DNA of 35,706 nucleotides, taken from Lachnospiraceae bacterium. GTDB lineage: Bacteria; Bacillota; Clostridia; Lachnospirales; Lachnospiraceae. The stretch lies in contig JAFQCK010000164.1 in NCBI GenBank assembly GCA_017416465.1, positions 1 through 35,706 of the forward strand, in the 5' to 3' direction. This document shows, piece after piece, positions 8,222 through 16,783 of this stretch (position 1 is its first letter; the number at the start of each line of letters is the position of its first letter). Under the pieces are notes generated by a model that was given only the letters and a program-made list of their open reading frames with translations, was not told the DNA's origin and made no database searches. Both the position numbers and the translations under genes were made by a program.

Positions 8222-9619
8222 ATGGATAACAGGAAAGTAATTACTAACACAAAGACAAATTTATTAGAACTTGAAGAACATTTTTATCATTTAGTAGATG
8301 TGGATAAACCAAATATTTATCATAACCTATTTCCATATGAGGAAGTACCTAAAATAGCATTTAATGAAAGAATTGTACCACACAATATGCCGGATGATAT
8401 ATGGATAACAGATACAACTTTTAGAGATGGACAGCAGTCAAGGGCACCATATACATCTGAACAAATAGTAAGAATTTTTGATTACCTTCACGAATTAGGT
8501 GGAGAAAATGGAATTATTCGTCAGAGCGAATTTTTCTTATACAGTAAGAAAGATAGAGATGCAGTTTATAAATGTATGGAAAGAGGATACAAGTTTCCTG
8601 AGGTTACTAGCTGGATTAGAGCAAGTAAAAAGGATTTTGAGCTTGTTAAAGATATTGGACTTAAAGAAACGGGTATTCTTGTAAGTTGTTCGGATTTTCA
8701 CATTTTTTATAAGATGAAGATGACAAGACGTGAATGTATGAATCATTATTTAAGCGTTGTAAGAGAGTGTCTTGAAACAGGTGTAAGTCCGAGATGTCAT
8801 TTGGAAGATATTACAAGAGCTGATATTTATGGATTCGTAATACCATTTTGTCTTGAACTTATGAAATTGCAGGATGAGTATGATATTCCGGTTAAGATTA
8901 GAGCATGTGATACTATGGGGTATGGTGTGAATTTTGCCGGTGCGGTTATTCCACGTTCTGTACAGGGAATTATTTATGGTTTAAATACACATGCAGGTGT
9001 TCCATCTGCACAGCTTGAATGGCATGGACATAATGATTTTTATAAAGCAGTAACTAATTCAACAACTGCTTGGATATATGGAGCAAGTGGAGTAAACTGT
9101 TCATTGTTCGGAATAGGTGAAAGAACCGGTAATACACCTCTTGAAGCAATGGTATTTGAATATGCACAGTTAAAAGGCTCATTAGATGGAATGGATACGA
9201 CAATTATTACGGATATTGCAGAATATTTTACTAATGAAATTGGATATAATATTCCATCAAGAACGCCGTTTGTGGGTAAGAATTTTAATGTTACAAGAGC
9301 AGGAATTCATGCAGACGGATTACTTAAGAATGAAGAAATATATAATATTTTTGATACTGATAAATTACTTAAACGTCCTGTTTTAGTGTCAGTTTCTAAT
9401 ACTTCAGGACTAGCAGGAATTGCTCATTGGATTAATACATATTTTAAACTTAAAGATGATAAAAAGGTTGATAAGAGTAGTGAGCTTGTTAAGGAAGTAA
9501 AAGAATGGGTAGATAGCGAATATGAAGGTGGAAGAGTAACTGTAATAGCTGATGATGAATTGGTTAAAATAATAACTGATGTATGTGATGCAAAAGGTAT
9601 TACAGGTATATTTAATTAA
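8222..9619 (+). CDS. Homocitrate/2-isopropylmalate synthase-family enzyme, candidate Re-citrate synthase
   Basis: An HMGL-like (DRE-TIM) acyltransferase of 465 residues. Metal and catalytic motifs seen: DTTFRDGQQ (64-72), HLEDITRAD (about 193-201), the metal-binding HGHND (268-272) and GIGERTGN (297-304). It lacks the long C-terminal LeuA regulatory domain of 2-isopropylmalate synthases. Features such as IRQSEFFLYS and EWHGHNDF match my recollection of the clostridial Re-citrate synthase clade, which makes citrate from acetyl-CoA and oxaloacetate in anaerobes lacking the usual enzyme. Nearness to icd supports that role. Homocitrate synthase or another acyltransferase cannot be excluded. It is the first gene of an operon with a GntR regulator and an ArAE-like protein, and its start is set behind an unusual hairpin. 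Confidence 0.75.
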   Translation: MDNRKVITNTKTNLLELEEHFYHLVDVDKPNIYHNLFPYEEVPKIAFNERIVPHNMPDDIWITDTTFRDGQQSRAPYTSEQIVRIFDYLHELGGENGIIRQSEFFLYSKKDRDAVYKCMERGYKFPEVTSWIRASKKDFELVKDIGLKETGILVSCSDFHIFYKMKMTRRECMNHYLSVVRECLETGVSPRCHLEDITRADIYGFVIPFCLELMKLQDEYDIPVKIRACDTMGYGVNFAGAVIPRSVQGIIYGLNTHAGVPSAQLEWHGHNDFYKAVTNSTTAWIYGASGVNCSLFGIGERTGNTPLEAMVFEYAQLKGSLDGMDTTIITDIAEYFTNEIGYNIPSRTPFVGKNFNVTRAGIHADGLLKNEEIYNIFDTDKLLKRPVLVSVSNTSGLAGIAHWINTYFKLKDDKKVDKSSELVKEVKEWVDSEYEGGRVTVIADDELVKIITDVCDAKGITGIFN

Positions 9620-9637
9620 TTTAATAAGGATTTAGCT

Positions 9638-10309
9638 ATGGAAAATAATAAACATATAAAAACGAGTGATAAGTATTCTTTACAAGGAATGGTATATGAC
9701 AGGATTCGTGAGGATATTTTAAACGGAGTTTACAAAAAAGATGATGAATTAAAGGAAATGACTATAGGTGCAGAGTTGGGAGTTAGTAGAACTCCTGTAA
9801 GAGAAGCTTTAAGACAGCTTGAATTACAGGGGCTTGTTAAAATTATTCCTAATAAAGGTGCGTATGTAATCGGTATTAGTAATAAGGACATAAAGGATAT
9901 TTATGAAATGCGTGCAAGACTTGAAGGCTTATGTGCAAGATGGGCAACAAGAAATTCTACTGAAAAAGATATATTAAAGCTTGATGAAATTGCAGATTTG
10001 TCAGAATTTCATTGTTTGAAGCAAAAATATGATAAAGTACTTGAACTTGATAATCAGTTTCATGAATTATTATATGACATGGCTGATAGTCAGATGCTTC
10101 ATAGAACTATGTCTGATTTACACCATAACGTTGAAATTATCAGAAAAAAAACATTGGCATCTAAGAATAGAGCTGAAGCTTCAATTAAGGAGCATAGAGA
10201 TATAATAGATGCAATTAAATCTAAGAACGAAGATAAAGCTGAACAATATGCAGTATATCATATGAATAAAACTATTGAAAATATTGAGGAACAGGGACTG
10301 TGGAAATAA
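9638..10309 (+). CDS. GntR-family transcriptional regulator, FCD subfamily
   Basis: The 223-residue protein has an N-terminal winged helix (about 14-80), with the recognition segment AELGVSRTPVREALRQLE (45-62) typical of GntR. An all-helical FCD effector domain follows (about 85-215). The usual FCD metal/ligand residues are in place: Asp138, His142, His186 and His208. FCD domains commonly sense small organic acids, so a carboxylate tied to the upstream synthase is a reasonable guess. The gene lies 18 bases after the synthase gene and overlaps the next one. The dyad on the operon promoter is its most likely target, implying autoregulation. AAGGA precedes the ATG. Confidence 0.92.
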   Translation: MENNKHIKTSDKYSLQGMVYDRIREDILNGVYKKDDELKEMTIGAELGVSRTPVREALRQLELQGLVKIIPNKGAYVIGISNKDIKDIYEMRARLEGLCARWATRNSTEKDILKLDEIADLSEFHCLKQKYDKVLELDNQFHELLYDMADSQMLHRTMSDLHHNVEIIRKKTLASKNRAEASIKEHRDIIDAIKSKNEDKAEQYAVYHMNKTIENIEEQGLWK

Positions 10310-11265
10310 ATAAAGAAAAAATAATTAATATATTTAAAATATCGATTTCAGCAATTATATCAATATTTATTGCTTTGGAACTTGGTCTTGAACATTCTAT
10401 TTCAGCAGGTATCGTAACGATTCTTACAATTCAGCCTACTAAAAAGGAAACTATAAAGACGGCATTTGGTAGATTTATTGCATATATTGTATCGTTAATA
10501 TTAGCATTTTTTAGCTTTAAATTATTCGGGTTTGGATACATTGGATTTGCTCTTTTTATTATTTTCTATGTGTTGGTATGTGTACTATTTAATTGGATAA
10601 ATGCAATTTCAATAAATGCGGTATTAGTTTCACATATTTTAGTTTCGGGAAATATGAATTATCAAACAATAAAAAATGAAACTTTAATTTTTATAATTGG
10701 TGCAGGAATAGGTATAATCGCTAATCTTCATCTCAAAAAAAATGTATTTTATATTGAAGAATTAAAAGAAAAAAATGATTTGCAAATTAAAGAAATATTG
10801 TTTGGGATGTCTAAAAGAATATTGGAAAAAGATGAGATAGAAGATAATTTTGAAGCATTTATGGAACTGAAAAAATCAATAAGAAAAGCAAAAAACGTCG
10901 CAGAAGAGAATTATAATAATCAACTACTTAGAAATGATATTTATGATATTGAATATATAAAAATGCGAGATAATCAGTGCCATATGCTTTATCAGATGTA
11001 TAAGACAGTAATAAAGCTTAAAACAACGCCTATTACAGCAGAAAAAATTTCTAAGTTTCTTGAAGAAATGGCTAAAACATATCATAAAGATAATACAGGA
11101 AAAGAATTGCTTGAAAAATTTTATGAGATTGATAAAAGTATGAAAAGTAAGCCATTACCAATTGTAAGAGAAGAATTTGAAGATAGAGCTAAATTATTTA
11201 TGCTTCTTAGATATATTGAGGAATTTATACAGATAAAAGTAGAGTTTTCTGAAAGAAAATTTTAA
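10300..11265 (+). CDS. ArAE-type (aromatic acid exporter family, DUF939-like) membrane protein
   Basis: A 321-residue protein with a GTG start at 10300 that overlaps the gntR stop by 10 bases. GAGGA (10286-10290) lies 9 bases upstream, which suggests translational coupling. The first ~145 residues are hydrophobic, with about four to five membrane segments. They include LGLEHSISAGIVTILTIQPT, a pattern typical of aromatic-acid-exporter-like proteins. The remaining ~170 residues are soluble, charged and helical, like the C-terminal domain of this family. The substrate is unknown. Its place behind the synthase and a GntR regulator suggests export of an organic acid or another metabolite, but that is inference. 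Confidence 0.8.
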   Translation: MEINKEKIINIFKISISAIISIFIALELGLEHSISAGIVTILTIQPTKKETIKTAFGRFIAYIVSLILAFFSFKLFGFGYIGFALFIIFYVLVCVLFNWINAISINAVLVSHILVSGNMNYQTIKNETLIFIIGAGIGIIANLHLKKNVFYIEELKEKNDLQIKEILFGMSKRILEKDEIEDNFEAFMELKKSIRKAKNVAEENYNNQLLRNDIYDIEYIKMRDNQCHMLYQMYKTVIKLKTTPITAEKISKFLEEMAKTYHKDNTGKELLEKFYEIDKSMKSKPLPIVREEFEDRAKLFMLLRYIEEFIQIKVEFSERKF

Positions 11266-11267
11266 AT

Positions 11268-11306
11268 AAAAACAGCATATACTTGCTTTTTAGTATATGC
11301 TGTTTT
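11268..11306. terminator. Bidirectional terminator
   Basis: ACAGCATATACT (11272-11283) pairs with AGTATATGCTGT (11292-11303), flanked by an A run on the left and TTTT on the right. It lies between the converging ArAE-like gene and the ABC-F gene. Confidence 0.85.
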
Positions 11307-11341
11307 GCTTTGTAAGATTAATATCATAAGCTATTTAAATA

Positions 11342-13258
11342 TTATTCAGAAAGTTCTTCCCATTTTTCATAAAGTTCATTTAATTCTGCTGTAATTGAAT
11401 CTAGTTTTTTTGTTATTTCCATTAGTTTTGAAACATTTGAAGCGTTTTCAGGGTCGTTCATCTCTTCATTAAGAGAATTTGATTCTTCTTCTAAGAGAAA
11501 TATTTTTTCTTCAACCTTTTTTATATCATTTTGTTTCTTTCTTTGCTTGGCCTGTTCGTTTTTCCAGTCTTTCCAGTCAGCTTTATTTTCTGAAAGATTA
11601 TTTGTATTAGAAGTTGTTATTTCAGCTTCGTTAGAAGCGTATATTTTTGTTAATTCATCTTTCTTTTCAAGATAGTAGTCATAGTTTCCAAGATAATTAA
11701 CAAGCTTTTTATTAACTAAATCAAGAATTCTTGTTGCGGTTTTATTAATAAAATAACGGTCATGAGATACATATAAAATGGTTCCTTCATAGTTGTTGAT
11801 TGCATTTTCAAGAATTTCTTTGGATGTTATATCTAAATGGTTGGTTGGCTCATCTAATATAAGGAAATTAGCATTAGAAAGCATAAGCTTTGCCAAAGAT
11901 ACTCGTCCGCGTTCGCCACCACTTAATTCCTTGATTTGTTTAAATACGTCATCTCCTGTAAATAAAAATGCTGCTAAAACATTTCTTATCTCAGTATTAG
12001 TCATATCAGGATAAGTATCCGAAATTTCATCAAAAATTGTTTTATCCATGGATAAGACATTATGTTCCTGGTCATAATATCCTATTTCAACCTTACTTCC
12101 TATTGTTATTTCACCGCTGTCGGGAGATATTATTTCATTAATTATTTTTAAAATTGTTGTTTTACCTGTACCATTGTTACCGATAATACTTAATTTTTCA
12201 CCATTCTTAATTTCAAACGACAAATTATCAAAAAGAGTGTTATTATCATATGATTTTGAAAGATTTTTAACTGATAATACGTCATTTCCGCTACGTATTC
12301 GTGGTGTAAGCTTTAAGTTCATTTTATCATCTATAAAACGAGGTTTTTCTAAAACTTCAATTTTACTCAATTGTTTCTCACGACTTTCAGCTCTTTTAAT
12401 TGATTTTTCACGATTAAATGACTTGAGCTTTTCAATAACTTCTTCCTGATGTTTAATTTCTCTTTGCTGGTTAAGATATTGCTTTAACATTGCATCTCTT
12501 AAGGCTTGTTTCTTTTTTGAAAAATCCGAGTAATTACCATTGTAGGTCATACATTTTGTGTTTTCAATTTCAACAACCTTGGTAACAATTTTGTCTAAAA
12601 AATATCGGTCGTGAGAAATGATAATTACGGCTCCTTTATAATTGGAAAGAAAAGTTTCAAGCCATGCTATAGAATTTAAGTCTAAGTGGTTAGTAGGCTC
12701 GTCTAAAAGTATAATGTCAGGGGCAGATAAGAGAATCTTACTTAAAAATACACGAGTCTTTTGTCCGCCTGACAAAGTTTCAATTTTTCTGTTAAAATCA
12801 TCTTCACTAAAACCTAACCCTTTTAGCACACCTGTTATTTCACTTTTATAGGCATATCCGTTATTAAGTTCAAAATTATGACTTAATCTTGAATATGTAT
12901 CTAATTTTTCTTCAAGTTCTCTTCCTTCTGAATTTTTTATTTCCAATTCAAGGATTCGAAGTCTTTCTTCCATCTGAATAATATCTTTTTTTACAGTCAA
13001 CATTTCATCATAAATTGTATTATCACCGGTTATGTCAGGATGTTGTGATAAATAAGCAAGTTTTTTGTCTTTAGAAATGGTAACTGTTCCTGAATCGGAA
13101 GAGAGTTCACCGGTAATAATTTTAAATAGAGTGGATTTTCCGGCTCCGTTTATTCCAACAATGGCAGCTTTTTCATTGTCTTCAATATGAAAAGAGCAAT
13201 TCCAAAGAACAGACTTGCTGTCAAAAGATTTATTTATATTACTGCATGATAAAATCAT
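11342..13258 (-). CDS. ABC-F family ATPase (ribosome-associated)
   Basis: A 638-residue soluble protein with two ABC ATPase domains and no membrane part. First domain: Walker A GINGAGKST (35-43), signature LSGGQ, Walker B with LLDEPTNHLD. Second domain: GNNGTGKTT, LSGGERGR, LILDEPTNHLD. A charged linker lies between them, and a C-terminal coiled coil (about 565-638) is rich in Lys and Glu. ABC-F proteins act on the ribosomal E site as translation factors or antibiotic-protection factors; which applies here cannot be told. The ATG at 13258 has no clear Shine-Dalgarno of its own. A 6-codon reading frame with a good Shine-Dalgarno ends 4 bases before it, suggesting coupled or attenuated translation. 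Confidence 0.92.
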   Translation of the reverse strand: MILSCSNINKSFDSKSVLWNCSFHIEDNEKAAIVGINGAGKSTLFKIITGELSSDSGTVTISKDKKLAYLSQHPDITGDNTIYDEMLTVKKDIIQMEERLRILELEIKNSEGRELEEKLDTYSRLSHNFELNNGYAYKSEITGVLKGLGFSEDDFNRKIETLSGGQKTRVFLSKILLSAPDIILLDEPTNHLDLNSIAWLETFLSNYKGAVIIISHDRYFLDKIVTKVVEIENTKCMTYNGNYSDFSKKKQALRDAMLKQYLNQQREIKHQEEVIEKLKSFNREKSIKRAESREKQLSKIEVLEKPRFIDDKMNLKLTPRIRSGNDVLSVKNLSKSYDNNTLFDNLSFEIKNGEKLSIIGNNGTGKTTILKIINEIISPDSGEITIGSKVEIGYYDQEHNVLSMDKTIFDEISDTYPDMTNTEIRNVLAAFLFTGDDVFKQIKELSGGERGRVSLAKLMLSNANFLILDEPTNHLDITSKEILENAINNYEGTILYVSHDRYFINKTATRILDLVNKKLVNYLGNYDYYLEKKDELTKIYASNEAEITTSNTNNLSENKADWKDWKNEQAKQRKKQNDIKKVEEKIFLLEEESNSLNEEMNDPENASNVSKLMEITKKLDSITAELNELYEKWEELSE

Positions 13259-13262
13259 TTTT

Positions 13263-13283
13263 CTAAAAAATATGCAAAAGCAT
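13263..13283 (-). CDS. Putative leader peptide (6 residues) upstream of the ABC-F gene
   Basis: On the minus strand, AAGAAAGG (13295-13288) is followed after 4 bases by ATG (13283-13281), codons for MLLHIF, and TAG (13265-13263). The ABC-F ATG starts 4 bases after this stop. A short TATGC/GCATA hairpin overlaps the frame. Leader peptides of this kind regulate several antibiotic-resistance ABC-F genes, but for such a short frame coincidence is possible. Confidence 0.4.
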   Translation of the reverse strand: MLLHIF

Positions 13284-13310
13284 AATACCTTTCTTAATTT
13301 TACTATTGAT

Positions 13311-13339
13311 ATATTAAACTAAAAAAAATGTATAAGCAA
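13311..13339 (-). promoter_or_regulatory. Promoter of the ABC-F gene
   Basis: On the minus strand, TTGCTT (13339-13334), 17-base spacer, TAATAT (13316-13311). It lies upstream of the putative leader peptide, giving a short 5' untranslated region that includes it. Confidence 0.5.
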
Positions 13340-13380
13340 CTTGATTTTTATAAAACATTGTTTAATTTTTATCAAAGCTA

Positions 13381-13389
13381 TGATATAAT
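13381..13389 (+). promoter_or_regulatory. Extended -10 promoter of rex
   Basis: TGATATAAT (13381-13389) is an extended -10 element with a perfect TATAAT. The -35 is weak. It supports a transcript starting near 13396, so the rex start codon must lie downstream of this point. Confidence 0.5.
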
Positions 13390-13454
13390 TGAATAAGTTT
13401 ATAATATTTATGTGTCGAAATTTAAATAATATTATAGTTTCAAATAAGGAGATG

Positions 13455-14108
13455 ATGCAGAAGATGGTTAAAGAAGGTATTTCTACTGCAGTTATTAAGA
13501 GATTACCAAGATATTACAGATATTTAGGAGAATTACTTGAATCGGGAATAGAAAGAATTTCTTCGGGAGAATTAAGTGGGAAGATGAACGTTACAGCATC
13601 ACAGATAAGACAGGATTTGAACAATTTTGGTGGTTTTGGACAACAAGGGTATGGATATAATGTTGAATACTTATATCTTGAGATAGGTAAGATATTAGGT
13701 GTTGATAAAAAGCATAGTATGATTATAATTGGGGCCGGAAATTTAGGACAAGCTATTGCTAATTATGCTAATTTTGAAAAAAGAGGATTTGTTGTTACAG
13801 GGTTGTTTGATAATAATCCTGAGATTTATGGAAAAATTGTAAGAGGGATAGAAGTTCAGTCAACTGAAAAACTAAAAGATTTTATAATTAATAATAAAAT
13901 TGAAATTGCTGCGTTAACAATTCCTAAAAATGAAGCAGTAAAGGTTGCAGAAGTATTAATAGATGCAGGTATAAAGGCTATATGGAATTTTGCACATGTG
14001 GATTTGAATGTTCCAAAAGATGTTGTTGTTGAAAACGTACATTTATCTGAAAGTCTTATGAGATTATCGTATAATCTTACAAACGACAAAAAGAATACAG
14101 AATATTGA
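13455..14108 (+). CDS. rex: Redox-sensing transcriptional repressor Rex
   Basis: NADH/NAD+-sensing repressor of fermentation and respiration genes. The protein is 217 residues from the ATG at 13455. I prefer this region because AAGGAG (13446-13451) lies just upstream and the longer open frame runs into the promoter; ATGs at 13452 and 13464 are alternatives. The N-terminal winged helix shows IKRLPRYYRYLGELL and VTASQIRQDLNNFGGFGQQGYGY, both diagnostic of Rex. A Rossmann domain follows with GAGNLG (93-98). The C-terminal helix LSESLMRLSYNL is also typical. It appears to lead an operon with an unknown coiled-coil protein, acpS, nnrE-nnrD and alr. Confidence 0.96.
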   Translation: MQKMVKEGISTAVIKRLPRYYRYLGELLESGIERISSGELSGKMNVTASQIRQDLNNFGGFGQQGYGYNVEYLYLEIGKILGVDKKHSMIIIGAGNLGQAIANYANFEKRGFVVTGLFDNNPEIYGKIVRGIEVQSTEKLKDFIINNKIEIAALTIPKNEAVKVAEVLIDAGIKAIWNFAHVDLNVPKDVVVENVHLSESLMRLSYNLTNDKKNTEY

Positions 14109-14159
14109 TTATTTATGTAAATTATATTTCTTATATTTTACATAGATTGGAGAAAAATA

Positions 14160-14795
14160 ATGGCTAAGAAAAAACAGGAAAAATCATTTAGTGAATATAT
14201 AGATATAAAAAAAGTGCCTATTTTACCACTTGATAACAGATGGCATCAGTTATTTCCGGATAATGATAAGCCACCATATATCAAAAAACTTGAAAAAGAA
14301 GTTATGGAGATTGTTAAACGTGAAGGTGGAATTAGCAGAGAACTAAAAAAACTGTCAGTTACAAAGAAAAATCTGATGAATCAAATTGTTGCTAATATGA
14401 ATGAAGTTTCAAATGAAGAAGAAAAACTTCGTCAAAAGAAAATGGCTGCCAGTCAAAAATTAATTTTGGATATAAATAAAAAAACAATAGATTTAGAAGA
14501 TGAAAAATATCAGTTACCATATAAGTTATTGGAATTAAATGAGCAATTACTATTAGCAAGTATTGAAGTTTGTTATAATAGAATTAATGTTAATCAACAG
14601 AAAATAGATTTTTTAAACGAATGGATTGAAAATACAAGAAATGAATTAAAAAAGAATGTTATAATTCGTCAGGAAATGCAAGAGAATAATAATAACATAT
14701 ATTCTTATATGCATGATATACTTGGACCAAGATTTATGGAAGTGTTTGATGCTGACGACAATTACAATAAACAGAATAATTCAAATGATGATTAA
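14160..14795 (+). CDS. Unknown coiled-coil protein
   Basis: I do not recognise this 211-residue protein. A lysine-rich start leads to a short segment with PILPLDNRWHQLFPD and PPYIKKLEKE. A long charged helical stretch follows (about 38-175), rich in Glu, Lys, Leu, Asn and Gln, which reads as a coiled coil. The C-terminal part has the segment MHDILGPRFMEVFD and then an Asn/Asp-rich tail. No signal peptide or membrane segment is present, so it should be cytoplasmic. GGAG precedes the ATG. It lies 51 bases after rex and 28 before acpS, so it is probably co-transcribed with both. A structural or scaffold role is possible, but nothing in the sequence fixes the function. Confidence 0.75.
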   Translation: MAKKKQEKSFSEYIDIKKVPILPLDNRWHQLFPDNDKPPYIKKLEKEVMEIVKREGGISRELKKLSVTKKNLMNQIVANMNEVSNEEEKLRQKKMAASQKLILDINKKTIDLEDEKYQLPYKLLELNEQLLLASIEVCYNRINVNQQKIDFLNEWIENTRNELKKNVIIRQEMQENNNNIYSYMHDILGPRFMEVFDADDNYNKQNNSNDD

Positions 14796-14823
14796 TAATT
14801 TATGAAAGGGTAAACTTACTTTT

Positions 14824-15189
14824 ATGATTATCGGAATAGGCAATGATATAGTTGAAATTGAACGCTTTAATAAAATAAATAATTTTGAAGGATTTGTAAA
14901 GAGATATTATACTGAAGAAGAGATAAGTGCGTCAAAAGGACGTACTTCCTTTTTTGCAGGAAATTTTTCTGTAAAAGAGTCTGTTTCTAAGATGTTTGGA
15001 ACAGGTTTTAGAGATTTTTCGTTGAAAGACATTGAGGTTCTTAGAGATGAACTTGGTAAACCATATGTTAATTTGTATGGAAATGCTAAGAAAATTTCTG
15101 ATAATTTAGGAATAACAAAGATTTTTGTAAGTATTTCTAATACAGATACTTTGATTTCGGCAGTTGCAGTTGGTGAAAAAACAGATTAA
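14824..15189 (+). CDS. acpS: Holo-[acyl-carrier-protein] synthase
   Basis: Transfers 4'-phosphopantetheine from CoA to acyl carrier protein, activating fatty acid synthesis. At 121 residues it has the standard length. The magnesium/CoA motif is seen in GNDIVEIERF with Asp8, and the second signature in FSVKESVSKMFGTG with Glu52. AAAGGG lies rather far upstream (about 13 bases), but the N-terminus aligns well with the family. It lies 15 bases before nnrE-nnrD in the rex operon. The order acpS, nnrE-nnrD, alr is common in Firmicutes. Confidence 0.95.
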   Translation: MIIGIGNDIVEIERFNKINNFEGFVKRYYTEEEISASKGRTSFFAGNFSVKESVSKMFGTGFRDFSLKDIEVLRDELGKPYVNLYGNAKKISDNLGITKIFVSISNTDTLISAVAVGEKTD

Positions 15190-15204
15190 AAATAGGAGAA
15201 ACTA

Positions 15205-16755
15205 ATGAATTATTTTATTTCAGGAAAATTAGCATCATTAATAGATTCATATTCAATAAATGAGATTGGAATTCCTTCAATTGTACTAATGGAAAGAGCC
15301 GCCTTAGCTGTTGCAGAAGAAGTAATAGAAACATTTGAAGATGAAAAATATAAAAAAAATACTTTCGGCTCAGAAAATGTTTTAGTTGTTTCCGGTATAG
15401 GGAATAATGGTGCTGATGGATTGGCTGTTGCAAGAATTTTATATCTAAAAGGTTATAAAGTTAAAATTGTTGTTTTAGGTGATATAGATAAATCCAGTGA
15501 AGAGTTTAAAATTCAATATAAAATATTGAAAAATCTTAATATTGATATTGATTTTATAAATGATTTGGAGATAGTCGAAAAGATATTTAGTGAAAACTAT
15601 TCTGTGATTATTGATTCATTATTTGGTATAGGTCTTTCAAGGGATGTTGAAGGATTAAAATACGATATGATAAAAAAAATTAATGAAAATAATTCGATAA
15701 TTGTTTCTGTTGATATTCCCAGTGGTATCGATTCTAATACCGGCACAGTAAAAAATATTTCTGTAATTGCTGATAAAACGGTTACATTTGGTTATGCAAA
15801 GGTTGGACATATTATTGGTGAAGGTAAAAAATATACAGGAAAATTAATTATAAAAGATATAGGTTTTTGTATACCTGACAATTTTAAGTTTGATAATATA
15901 AATGAATTCAAAATAGTTGATAATTTATTCGAGTATTTAGAAAAAGAAGATTTAAAAATAATTCCTAAGAGGAATATTACATCTAACAAAGGAAGTTATA
16001 AGAATGTAATAGTAATTGGTGCGGGTGAAAATATGTCAGGAGCAGTTGCACTTGCAGCATCTTCGGCATATAGATGCGGATGTGGAATTGTAAAAATATA
16101 TGCCGATAAAAAAAATATTGATGTTTTAAAGATATTGGTAAAAGAAGCAATCATAGATGAATATGATAATATAGATTTTGATAAAATTAATGCAGATAAA
16201 GACATAATAATTATTGGCCCCGGACTATCTGTAAATGAAAAATCTAAAAAACTGGTTGAAAAAGTATTGGATACTAATTGTAAAAAAATAATTGACGCAG
16301 ATGCACTTAATATAATTAGTGAGAATAAAATATTATTAGATAAATTTGATGAAAATTTAGTAATAACACCACATATTAAGGAAATGTCAAGACTAATTGG
16401 AGAAGAAACAATATTTATAAAAGATAATATTTTAAAGGTTGCAAAAGAGTTTTCTTTAAAGTATAAATGTATTACGTTAATAAAAGACTCTTCATCTGTT
16501 ATTTCTGATACAAGTGGAAAAGTAAGAATAAATGTAACAGGAAACAGTGGTTTGTCTAAAGGCGGAAGTGGAGATGTATTAACCGGTATTATAGCAGGAA
16601 TGATTTCTCAAGGAATGAATATATATGATGCTGTATCAGTTGCAGTATATATTCATGGAATGGCAGGAGATATTGCAAGCAGGAAACTAAGCGAATATTC
16701 TATTGTTGCTTCTGATATAATAGATAATTTACCTGAAGTTTTAAGAACTTTATAA
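15205..16755 (+). CDS. nnr: Bifunctional NAD(P)HX epimerase / ADP- or ATP-dependent NAD(P)HX dehydratase
   Basis: Repairs hydrated NADH and NADPH. The 516-residue fusion has the epimerase (YjeF_N) domain at about 1-220. It shows GIGNNGADG (64-72, where the usual second Gly is Ala), SLFGIGLSRDVEG (138-150) and VDIPSGIDSNTG (169-180). The dehydratase (ribokinase-like) domain spans about 250-516. It shows IGAGENMSGA, AAYRCGCGIVKI-type residues, TPHIKEM (388-394) and the catalytic GSGD (454-457). GGAG precedes the ATG. It lies between acpS and alr. Repair of NAD(P)H fits a transcript headed by the NADH sensor Rex. Confidence 0.95.
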   Translation: MNYFISGKLASLIDSYSINEIGIPSIVLMERAALAVAEEVIETFEDEKYKKNTFGSENVLVVSGIGNNGADGLAVARILYLKGYKVKIVVLGDIDKSSEEFKIQYKILKNLNIDIDFINDLEIVEKIFSENYSVIIDSLFGIGLSRDVEGLKYDMIKKINENNSIIVSVDIPSGIDSNTGTVKNISVIADKTVTFGYAKVGHIIGEGKKYTGKLIIKDIGFCIPDNFKFDNINEFKIVDNLFEYLEKEDLKIIPKRNITSNKGSYKNVIVIGAGENMSGAVALAASSAYRCGCGIVKIYADKKNIDVLKILVKEAIIDEYDNIDFDKINADKDIIIIGPGLSVNEKSKKLVEKVLDTNCKKIIDADALNIISENKILLDKFDENLVITPHIKEMSRLIGEETIFIKDNILKVAKEFSLKYKCITLIKDSSSVISDTSGKVRINVTGNSGLSKGGSGDVLTGIIAGMISQGMNIYDAVSVAVYIHGMAGDIASRKLSEYSIVASDIIDNLPEVLRTL

Positions 16756-16783
16756 TTATATAAACGAAATGGAGATAGATTAA

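Noticed and set aside
8191-8229. Leader peptide from CTG at 8194 or TTG at 8202 before the synthase gene
   Set aside because: Non-standard or poorly spaced starts; the hairpin explanation is simpler.
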